Below, in pieces: positions 57,453-64,000 of a stretch of 64,000 nt of DNA (the stretch's first letter is position 1; each line of letters opens with the position of its first letter). A model generated the notes under the pieces. That model had not been told where the DNA came from and ran no database searches. It saw nothing but the letters and a program-made list of their open reading frames with translations. The position numbers and the translations under genes were made by a program. Source of the DNA: CAYGTO01 sp964352815 (GTDB taxonomy: Bacteria; Pseudomonadota; Alphaproteobacteria; Rickettsiales; UBA3002); NCBI GenBank assembly GCA_964352815.1, contig CAYGTO010000004.1, forward strand, positions 62,001 through 126,000. Direction: 5' to 3'.

Positions 57453-59090
57453 TTATGAAAGAGATAGCTCGCGCTGTATAAGTGGTTCGCTGCTTTCTGC
57501 AACCACATGCGAGGCTTCGGGTGCCTCAATTACGAAAGAGGCATCTTCCGGCTCTCTTGTACTGGTAGAAGCGCCGAGCTCGTCAGGGTCAGGGTTACGT
57601 CCTGTATCAAAAAATGTTTTAAGCACATCGATGGGTGTTTTGCCATCGCTGCGAGGCTTGCCTTTTCTCAGGCATTTCACATTTGGATCACAAAAATAGC
57701 CGACCGATTTCGGGTCATCTCGTTCGCCGAGCATGGCTTCACGCGGCGCATGAGCGAGTCCATTATTCTTCCCACTTACAACGAAGAGCATGTCATTTAA
57801 ATTTTCTTTATAGGCTTTCTCGCCGCCATTCTCACGGATGAATTCTGTTACCAAATAGTCATATTCATTGGCAAAGGTGAGACGATGAAACCCTAGCTCA
57901 CGCTCTTTCTGCGACATGGGTGTTTCCCACGCGGAGAGCGACATTACTTTGAGGGCGCTTGTTAGCTCTTTTAACTCGTCTTGAGTGATAACATGCGTCT
58001 CGCCGCTGTCGTCTCGAGTGAAGAATTGCTTTGCTGTGACATGATCTCCAATCGCTCCGTTATTCGGATGCATCTGCCGCGCAACATAACGCCATGCATC
58101 AGAAGCGATATTACCGCCGCGGCTAAAGCCCATAAGTTTAATATGTTTCATGATCTGTGCAGCATCTTTGCGTAACAACAATTTTGCATTATCACGGTCG
58201 CGCAACACGTCCGGAAAAGGCGAGTTTTCTTCAAGCGGCCCATCGGGTGCAATGCTTACATTAATCTGTGAGGGGTCCTCGAGAAGACATGCCAAAATGA
58301 GATTTCCAAGTCGCACTGCATCTGGCGTAATGCCAATTAAGTTTCGCCGTTCCATTTGATCAGGGTGTGTATCCTGCTCTGTTTCATTAATGCCATGATC
58401 TTCTTGAATATGGCGAATCCGGCGAATCAGCGTCGCACCATTCTTTTGTGAGTTTTCACGCGATTGAATTTGGCTAACAACCACCGGTGTGTGTGGGGGC
58501 TTGCCGCTGTATGCGTTATAATACATCTGTTCGCAGCCATGCATGATCACGGCTAAATCATCTGAATCACGAGCTGATGAAGTGTTACTGGTTAAAATGA
58601 GCATAGGCCATTCAGACTCCTGCCCCTCAGGGAAGAGATTGTTCGGATGAACGGCGCTGGTTTCGTCTTCTGGAGCTTGTATGGCGAGCATTGATGAGTC
58701 TGAATCTTTAAATGCTAAGAAATTGCCATTGTACTTCTGCATTTTATTGGTAACGCCATCGGAGCGTTGCTGTAATCCGCCAAAATATTCAAGTAACTCG
58801 GCTAAATCATTACGTTGAATGACATCGTGCATTTCGTTTTGCTCGGCGTCTTCAAAACGCTGTTCTTGCACGTGGTCAACGAATCGATAGCCCCAGCTAA
58901 CACTTAGCAACGCTAACGAATACAGGCCCGTATATGGTGAGCTGGCAAGATTTTTTGCCAATACCTCTGCGGCGTCGGCTGCATGGCCAAACGCTGTCTG
59001 ACCATTAACCTGGAGTGCTTTACGCAAATGCTGGCTGATCAAATAGCGGTGATCAATATTACCACCTTCAATTTGCCTATGGATGCTCAC
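57453..59090 (-). CDS. Unknown protein with alpha/beta-hydrolase-type GFSRG motif
   Basis: 545 residues. A His/Asp/Gln-rich and mostly soluble sequence. A strand-turn-helix IKLMGFSRGGNIASDAWRYV near residue 318-337 matches the nucleophile elbow of serine hydrolases. Later motifs LTFANEYDYLVTEF and VVSGKNNGLAHAPREAM could carry the Asp and His. A large N-terminal part (~1-180) is unmatched, and the last 50 residues are disordered. No signal peptide. Possibly a cytosolic or exported lipase/esterase; motif-based guess. Confidence 0.6.
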   Translation of the reverse strand: MSIHRQIEGGNIDHRYLISQHLRKALQVNGQTAFGHAADAAEVLAKNLASSPYTGLYSLALLSVSWGYRFVDHVQEQRFEDAEQNEMHDVIQRNDLAELLEYFGGLQQRSDGVTNKMQKYNGNFLAFKDSDSSMLAIQAPEDETSAVHPNNLFPEGQESEWPMLILTSNTSSARDSDDLAVIMHGCEQMYYNAYSGKPPHTPVVVSQIQSRENSQKNGATLIRRIRHIQEDHGINETEQDTHPDQMERRNLIGITPDAVRLGNLILACLLEDPSQINVSIAPDGPLEENSPFPDVLRDRDNAKLLLRKDAAQIMKHIKLMGFSRGGNIASDAWRYVARQMHPNNGAIGDHVTAKQFFTRDDSGETHVITQDELKELTSALKVMSLSAWETPMSQKERELGFHRLTFANEYDYLVTEFIRENGGEKAYKENLNDMLFVVSGKNNGLAHAPREAMLGERDDPKSVGYFCDPNVKCLRKGKPRSDGKTPIDVLKTFFDTGRNPDPDELGASTSTREPEDASFVIEAPEASHVVAESSEPLIQRELSLS

Positions 59091-59207
59091 GCCCCACCCC
59101 TCCCAAAACGTTAAGGAAAATTAGCATAAGGCGCTGCAACGAAAAGTGTAGGGAAAAAGCCGCTTTCGTGAAAAGTAGCTGTGCAGCTGCGAAAAGTTAG
59201 AGTGATT

Positions 59208-60083
59208 CTAAGCCGGTGCGTTAACTTTCTGGTACCAGTGATAGGCCATGCTGCCTCGGATCAACCCATCGAGGCCGGTCTGCGAAGCGATCGGGAAATG
59301 GTCGATGTTCGTATCAACAGCGCCCTCCTCCATGCCTGAGAGATAATAATGGTATTCCTCATTAAGTGGCGCGGGGAGAAGCGCTAGGCAGTCTTTAAGC
59401 GAGACATGACGCATGTCGCGATGGTTTGGCATCACGGTAGGCGGATTAAAGCCATAGCGCGTGAGAAGTTTAGGGTAAGCGCTCACAGCGCGTCTCACAT
59501 AGTAGTCGCGCGTTGGAAGTTCGAAGAAACGTGACCATGTGGCTTTGGACGCATCCATTTCTGAGAGGCCTGCTTCGCGGTCTTCATCATACGCGATCGC
59601 GAGTTTTCGCCAATCCCGCGATCGTAAGGCTCCCGACCACGCAAGCGGTTCACCGCTCTCTCGCATACGCCAGGCCGCGCGAATGGCTTCAAGCGTCGCC
59701 ATTGCTTCACAAAACAAGGTAAGGCGGGCGTAACTTTGCGCATCAAGCAGGGTAGGTGTTATGTGGCCGCGGCCCATCGGGTGACAGACAAAGCCAAGGC
59801 AATCTTGATAGAAATGAATCAATTCATGGATGGCGTAATAGAGTCTCGTGGCTGCGCTGACGCGTTTGGCAATGCGTAGCTGTGGCCGAAGGTGAGGGGA
59901 GCGCAGCGCGTCCTCGATGGCTTCGAGTTCAGTGTCGTGGCTCGTATCGATAATACATGGCGAGTAGGCGCCAATAGGCCCAAACCATGATTCGGAGTAC
60001 GCGATCGGGCAGCGTTCCGCCCATCGCCAGAGCGTGGCAAGGAATGGGTCGTGCGCAGAGTGCGAGGTGATTGGGCTAGCCAT
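59208..60083 (-). CDS. HExxH protein, putative metallopeptidase (DUF6782-like)
   Basis: 291 residues. RLYYAIHELIHFYQDCLGF near residue 80 holds HELIH, the gluzincin zinc motif, and about 45 residues later TLFCEAMATLEAIRAAW supplies a candidate third ligand Glu. This HExxH...CEA layout is the one I associate with alphaproteobacterial DUF6782-type putative peptidases; the name is from memory. No signal peptide, so it is cytosolic. Substrate unknown. Confidence 0.6.
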   Translation of the reverse strand: MASPITSHSAHDPFLATLWRWAERCPIAYSESWFGPIGAYSPCIIDTSHDTELEAIEDALRSPHLRPQLRIAKRVSAATRLYYAIHELIHFYQDCLGFVCHPMGRGHITPTLLDAQSYARLTLFCEAMATLEAIRAAWRMRESGEPLAWSGALRSRDWRKLAIAYDEDREAGLSEMDASKATWSRFFELPTRDYYVRRAVSAYPKLLTRYGFNPPTVMPNHRDMRHVSLKDCLALLPAPLNEEYHYYLSGMEEGAVDTNIDHFPIASQTGLDGLIRGSMAYHWYQKVNAPA

Positions 60084-60131
60084 GACTCTAGCTTCCTTGA
60101 ATGACGCGCAAAAAGCAAACGGCTTTGTGCT

Positions 60132-61097
60132 TTACGCGCTTTCTGCCTCGGGCGCGTCTTTATGCTCTTCGGCAAAGCAATATTGATTCGGGCCGATGCG
60201 CTTAGCGCGGTACATAGCGCGATCAGCAGCGCAAATCATGGCGTTTGCGTCGGTCGCACATGTTGGGAATATCGCCACCCCAATGCTGCTCGAGATGTAA
60301 GCAATATGACCATTGAGATCGAATGGCTCCGCTAAGGCATCAAACATTTTATTCGCGACAATGCGGCACCCCTCGCAGATATCATCACAATTGCCATCCA
60401 ACAAAATAACAAATTCATCACCGCCATAGCGTGCGATGAGGTCGCTTTCGCGGAGTATCAGCTTTAGGCGCTCCGCGACCATTTGTAGCAAGATATTCCC
60501 TGCTTCATGGCCATACGTGTCGTTGACCGCCTTGAATTTGTTTAAATCAAGAAACATGAGTGCTTCCTGCCGTTTCCAGCGCGCCGCTTTGGTCAGTGTT
60601 TTTTGTAAATAGTCGCGAAAAAGACGATGGTTGGCGAGTCCGGTCAGGGCATCATAGTTCGCCTCACGGTAGAGTTGGCGTTCGGCTGACTTGCGTTCAA
60701 TCGAGGACTGAATCGCAAGGCTAATGACCTTTCCGTCGCCATGGCCTTTGATGAGGTAATCTTGTGCTCCATTCTGCAATGCACGCATCGCCGTGTCTTC
60801 ACAATCCACGCCGGTGAGGACCACAATCGGCAAGTCTGGATTCTCATCTTTGATAGCACGAACATTGTCGAGGCCATCGACATCTTTAAGCCCTAAATCT
60901 AAGAGAACCGCGTTAAATCCAGGTGTCTTGAGATTATTAAGAGCCTCCTTGAGGCTGTCGACATGGACTAATTTGTAATGCGTGGTTCCCATGACCCCCA
61001 TCAATGCTTCTTGCATTAGTAAAGCATCTCCAGGATCATCTTCCACATGCAAAATATGAATCGCGCTGCGGTTCACAAGCTCCCCCCCCTTGTGCAT
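60132..61097 (-). CDS. REC-GGDEF response regulator / diguanylate cyclase
   Basis: Up to 321 residues. A GTG at 61076 (VNRSAIHILHVEDDPGD) may be the real start, since a GGGGAG stretch lies just before it. Receiver domain (~8-125; phospho-Asp in AVLLDLGLKDVDG) and GGDEF domain (~145-305). The active site is intact (ARYGGDEFVI), and an RESD autoinhibition site lies five residues upstream. Makes cyclic-di-GMP on phosphorylation. A run of eight G lies between the two candidate starts. No kinase gene adjacent. Confidence 0.93.
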   Translation of the reverse strand: MHKGGELVNRSAIHILHVEDDPGDALLMQEALMGVMGTTHYKLVHVDSLKEALNNLKTPGFNAVLLDLGLKDVDGLDNVRAIKDENPDLPIVVLTGVDCEDTAMRALQNGAQDYLIKGHGDGKVISLAIQSSIERKSAERQLYREANYDALTGLANHRLFRDYLQKTLTKAARWKRQEALMFLDLNKFKAVNDTYGHEAGNILLQMVAERLKLILRESDLIARYGGDEFVILLDGNCDDICEGCRIVANKMFDALAEPFDLNGHIAYISSSIGVAIFPTCATDANAMICAADRAMYRAKRIGPNQYCFAEEHKDAPEAESA

Positions 61098-61329
61098 GGT
61101 CTTGTATGACTGACCTTATTGTATTTTATGGTAAGTTTATTGTAGATCATTAATTCGTTATATCAACTAAAAGTTGTTTTGGGTGAGGTTTTGAGAGATC
61201 ATTGTGGTTAAGATGCTACAGATGGTTAAGGTGATATTATTTTGTGAGATGGGTCTGATTTTTCTTTGGCGCTGTAAACCAATTCCTTACCCCGCATAAA
61301 GTAATGGATTTTATAGCAAAAGGTGCTGT
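61098..61329. other. AT-rich divergent promoter region
   Basis: 232 bp between the GGDEF gene and rnd. It contains the CTGTAAACCAATTCCTTAC motif (61272-61290), also found before the carboxypeptidase gene. No Pho or CtrA box and no open frame. Confidence 0.4.
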
Positions 61330-61971
61330 ATGCTGTCGAAAACGAAGGAGACCAAGATTACTAACTATTTGCACATGTATGATTTACCCGCGGATGTGGC
61401 ATTTGACGGTGATTTGGCCGTTGACACAGAAGCGATGGGGCTTAATAACTTACGTGATCGACTGTGCGTTGTGCAGCTATCGGATGGCAATGGTGATGCA
61501 CATCTGGTGCATTTCCCCGAGAAGAAATTCGATGCGCCTAATTTGAAGAAACTCCTGTCTGATAGAAGCCGGACCAAGCTCTTCCACTTCGCGCGTTTTG
61601 ATGTCGCGATTATCCAGCATTATTTAGATGTGCTGGTGGAGCCGGTCTATTGCACAAAAATTGCGTCAAAACTGGCGCGAACCTTTACCGATCGCCATAG
61701 CTTTAAGGAGCTGTGCCGCGAACTGATTCAAGTGGACATTTCGAAGCAGCAGCAAAGCTCGAATTGGGGCGCACCTGAGCTGAGCGAACAGCAGATTGAT
61801 TATGCGGCGGCGGATGTTCTGTATCTGCACCAGCTTCGCGAAAAGCTGAATGTGATGCTAGAGCGGGAAGGGCGCCTGGAGCTCGCCATGAAAGTGATGC
61901 AAGGGCTGCCGGCGCGCGCATTGCTTGATTTGGAAGGCTGGGCAGACGTCGATATCTATTCGCATAGTTGA
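61330..61971 (+). CDS. rnd: Ribonuclease D, short form
   Basis: 213 residues, exonuclease domain only; HRDC domains are absent, as usual for the alphaproteobacterial short RNase D. DEDDy residues: LAVDTEAMG (D,E), HFARFDVAI (D), and YAAADVLYL (Y, D). 3'-5' exoribonuclease for tRNA and other RNAs. First of rnd-unknown-kpsF-lptC, which sit 10 and 0 bp apart. Confidence 0.93.
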   Translation: MLSKTKETKITNYLHMYDLPADVAFDGDLAVDTEAMGLNNLRDRLCVVQLSDGNGDAHLVHFPEKKFDAPNLKKLLSDRSRTKLFHFARFDVAIIQHYLDVLVEPVYCTKIASKLARTFTDRHSFKELCRELIQVDISKQQQSSNWGAPELSEQQIDYAAADVLYLHQLREKLNVMLEREGRLELAMKVMQGLPARALLDLEGWADVDIYSHS

Positions 61972-61981
61972 GTTCGCAATA

Positions 61982-62416
61982 ATGCTAGATGCGCCTAGAG
62001 TTGAATTTAATGAGAACGAATCAGAGATTACTGTTCGTTTCGGTTTTTCTTCACCTATTGCTTCCGCCTCATTTACTTCAAAAGCCCAGGATAGGTTGGG
62101 GGTGTCAAACACGAGAAGAGGCATGGATGGCCGCCGCCGGTCAGAAGCATTTGTATCAACGTATGAAGCAAACGGTGCGTATGTTGAACGAATTGCCCCA
62201 AAGGAAAGCGTGTTGGGTGAGATTGGTCATCTTTCTAGGCTTCAGAGGGAAGCGCTTTTCTATGTTGCTGCGATGACGAATGAAGGTTTTATTCCTGAAA
62301 GCGTAGCTCACACACTTCTTACAGAAATCGCTCATGGCGAAATAGATTATCCATCGAGCTTATTAGAGAAACTTAAACACTCTCTAAGCAATAATGTACC
62401 TAGAGAGATGACGTAA
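61982..62416 (+). CDS. Unknown protein between rnd and kpsF
   Basis: 144 residues from ATG 61982 (MLDAPRVEFNENESE); the frame is open into rnd. N-terminal beta-like region, then helices (EIGHLSRLQREALFYVAAMT; LLEKLKHSLSN). No known family. Its stop directly abuts the kpsF start (62417), so it belongs to the operon. This gene is not part of the usual rnd-kpsF-lptC order. Confidence 0.65.
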   Translation: MLDAPRVEFNENESEITVRFGFSSPIASASFTSKAQDRLGVSNTRRGMDGRRRSEAFVSTYEANGAYVERIAPKESVLGEIGHLSRLQREALFYVAAMTNEGFIPESVAHTLLTEIAHGEIDYPSSLLEKLKHSLSNNVPREMT

Positions 62417-63400
62417 ATGCAACGTAAGAAGGAAACACAAATCAATAGCCATAATATTTTGGCGCTTGGCCGCAACTCAATTGCCCAAGCAATCGATGGT
62501 CTCAGCGCCCTCTCGGACGCGCTCGACGCGCGATTTGCCGAAGCGGTCGAGTGTTTGCACGCGGTGCAGGGCCGAGTGATTATTACCGGTATGGGGAAAA
62601 GCGGTCATGTCGCGCGTAAGATTGCAGCGACGATGGCGTCAACGGGAACGCCTGCGCAGTTTGTGCATCCGGGTGAAGCGAGCCATGGTGACTTAGGTAT
62701 GATCACGGCGAAGGATGCAGTGCTCGCTCTCTCAAACTCTGGCGAAACCAAAGAGCTGTCTGATGTCATCCACCATTGTAAGCGTTTCTCTGTGCCACTG
62801 ATTGCACTCGTGCGCCGGAAGCAGTCAATGCTGGTGGAAGCGGCCGATATTCCGATCGTGTTACCCGAAGTGCCAGAAGCGGGCCCGGTCGATGCGCCGA
62901 CCACCTCAACGACGATGATGATGGCGTATGGTGATGCGCTCGCGGTGGCGTTGATGGAGCTGAATGGGTTCACTAAAGATGACTTTAGCGTGTTTCATCC
63001 CGGCGGAAAGCTTGGCGCGGCGTTTCTGCGTGTACGCGATCTCATGCATGATGACGTGAAGGAATTACCGCTGGTCGAACGTACCATGCCTATGAATCAA
63101 GTGTTGCTTGAAATGACGGCAAAGACATTTGGCTGCGCGGGCGTGGTGGATGATCAAGGCGTGTTGCTTGGCATCATTACCGATGGGGATTTGCGCCGGC
63201 ACATGAATGATGAGCTGCTCGAATCAAATGCGGATGAAATTATGACGGGCTCACCATTGACGATTCCGCCGACCATGATGGCGGCTGAAGCGCTCGGTAT
63301 TATGAACGAAAAGAAAATTACCTGCCTGTTTGTTGAAGACGAAAAAAAGCCGGTGGGCATTTTGCACATCCATGACTGTCTTCGCGCAGGAGTGGCGTAA
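62417..63400 (+). CDS. kdsD: Arabinose-5-phosphate isomerase (KpsF/KdsD)
   Basis: 327 residues. SIS domain (~45-180) with GMGKSGHVARKIAATMASTG and HPGEASHGDLGMI, catalytic His/Lys pattern kept, then two CBS domains (~205-325; LGIITDGDLRRHM). First committed step of KDO synthesis (ribulose-5-P to arabinose-5-P) for lipopolysaccharide core. It precedes lptC. Confidence 0.96.
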   Translation: MQRKKETQINSHNILALGRNSIAQAIDGLSALSDALDARFAEAVECLHAVQGRVIITGMGKSGHVARKIAATMASTGTPAQFVHPGEASHGDLGMITAKDAVLALSNSGETKELSDVIHHCKRFSVPLIALVRRKQSMLVEAADIPIVLPEVPEAGPVDAPTTSTTMMMAYGDALAVALMELNGFTKDDFSVFHPGGKLGAAFLRVRDLMHDDVKELPLVERTMPMNQVLLEMTAKTFGCAGVVDDQGVLLGIITDGDLRRHMNDELLESNADEIMTGSPLTIPPTMMAAEALGIMNEKKITCLFVEDEKKPVGILHIHDCLRAGVA

Positions 63401-63402
63401 GC

Positions 63403-64000
63403 ATGGCGCTATTCGGGAATCACCAAAGCAAGTCAGCGCGCCACCATGATGATAACGTGTTTCAGTCGATGGCGCGCTATACGAGCTTTGTGTTTTTCAG
63501 CAAAGTCTCACTTGGGGCGCTAGCATTGGTGATGATTGCTACGGTCATTTTGATTCCGCTGATTTCGTCTGATGATGCGGAGCTTCGTATTGCGTTTGAT
63601 GAGGTGGCGGAGCGTGATGAGTCCCTGCCATTGATGATGAAGCCAGTGTTTCAAGGAGTGGATGAGAAAAACCAGCCCTATACGATTACAGCCGATTCTG
63701 CGCTACAAAAGAATGATGATGTGATTGTGCTCGACAATATCGAAGCGGATTTGTTCACCGAGGAACAAAACTGGCTCGCACTCAAAGCGGATACAGGCAC
63801 GCTCGATAATGCGAAGGAATATTTGACGCTCGTGGGGAATGTTGAGCTGTACCATGATAAGGGCTATGAAGTGCACACGCCACAAGTTGCGATCGATATG
63901 AAAACGAATGAGGTGAGCGGCGAGAAGAGTATTTTGCTGCGCGGCTTGTTGGGGACATTGGAATCAGAAACGTTTCACATGGAAAATAAAGGTGAGACAA
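63403..64000 (+). CDS. lptC: LptC, lipopolysaccharide export protein (3' end beyond window)
   Basis: At least 199 residues with no stop before the window end. N-terminal basic segment, TM helix at ~32-57 (FFSKVSLGALALVMIATVIL), then a periplasmic beta-jellyroll with NQPYTITADSAL, LFTEEQNWLALKADTGTL, LTLVGNVELYHDKGYEVHT, as in LptC. It couples inner-membrane LptBFG to LptA. The gap after kdsD is 2 bp; lptA and lptB are expected next. Confidence 0.93.
   Translation, partial: MALFGNHQSKSARHHDDNVFQSMARYTSFVFFSKVSLGALALVMIATVILIPLISSDDAELRIAFDEVAERDESLPLMMKPVFQGVDEKNQPYTITADSALQKNDDVIVLDNIEADLFTEEQNWLALKADTGTLDNAKEYLTLVGNVELYHDKGYEVHTPQVAIDMKTNEVSGEKSILLRGLLGTLESETFHMENKGET

Overview
The window comes from an alphaproteobacterium of roughly balanced base composition. 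Three things support this: the conserved order phoH-ybeY-corC-lnt-HTH-metK-trmB-rimP-nusA-ylxR-infB-rbfA; flagellar genes with the alphaproteobacterial set fliL-fliM-DUF6468-motE; and CtrA-type TTAA-N7-TTAA promoter boxes. Together with a very heavy load of palindromic intergenic repeats, this suggests a deep-branching free-living or host-associated lineage. The genus cannot be fixed from the sequence. No rRNA, phage, insertion sequence or CRISPR array is visible. One tRNA-Leu(UAG) is present.

Layout. 0.1-3 kb: accessory genes (a secreted peptide with a Cys every third residue, a four-helix-bundle S23 gene flanked by heptamer arrays, small unknowns). 3.2-5.7 kb: two overlapping paralogous unknown genes behind a Pho box. 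5.8-9.4 kb: a degenerate sensor kinase, a GIY-YIG nuclease gene lying inside a split palindromic repeat, and small unknown genes. 9.6-15.8 kb: seven paralogous prepilin-like genes (six in tandem, one inverted). 15.9-30.6 kb: the housekeeping run for RNA decay and rRNA maturation, envelope lipoprotein acylation, SAM synthesis and translation factors, ending in a tandem universal stress protein. 30.9-42 kb: groESL, a uracil-DNA glycosylase, a second GIY-YIG gene, trpS, a third Pho-box unknown, hemB, a BMP-type binding protein and an aminopeptidase P. 42.1-47.9 kb: Pho-box small genes, uvrD/pcrA, a GNAT gene, and a D,D-carboxypeptidase with a SPOR domain. 48-54.8 kb: the flagellar genes flgFGAH (minus) and fliL-fliM-DUF6468-motE (plus). 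54.8-61 kb: a minus-strand group (GST, Yip1-like membrane protein, NDUFA9-like epimerase, serine-hydrolase candidate, HExxH protein, REC-GGDEF protein). 61.3-64 kb: rnd, an unknown, kpsF/kdsD and the start of lptC, the beginning of the lipopolysaccharide export operon.

The most notable signals are not in the housekeeping genes. (1) Four loci of unknown proteins share a textbook-like Pho box (two 11-bp half sites with TGTCA cores) placed 28-29 bp before a -10. This implies an undescribed phosphate-starvation regulon. (2) Three other promoters share TTAA-N7-TTAA-N9-GCTA. (3) At least five families of palindromic repeats litter the region. One family sits in frame inside uvrD and inside a GNAT acetyltransferase gene, in opposite coding orientations. 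Another is built of hairpins whose stems differ from copy to copy but stay self-complementary around a constant GTC-TGCT-GAC tip. (4) Two kinds of small gene (GIY-YIG and S23 four-helix) are bracketed by halves of such repeats, as if carried by them.
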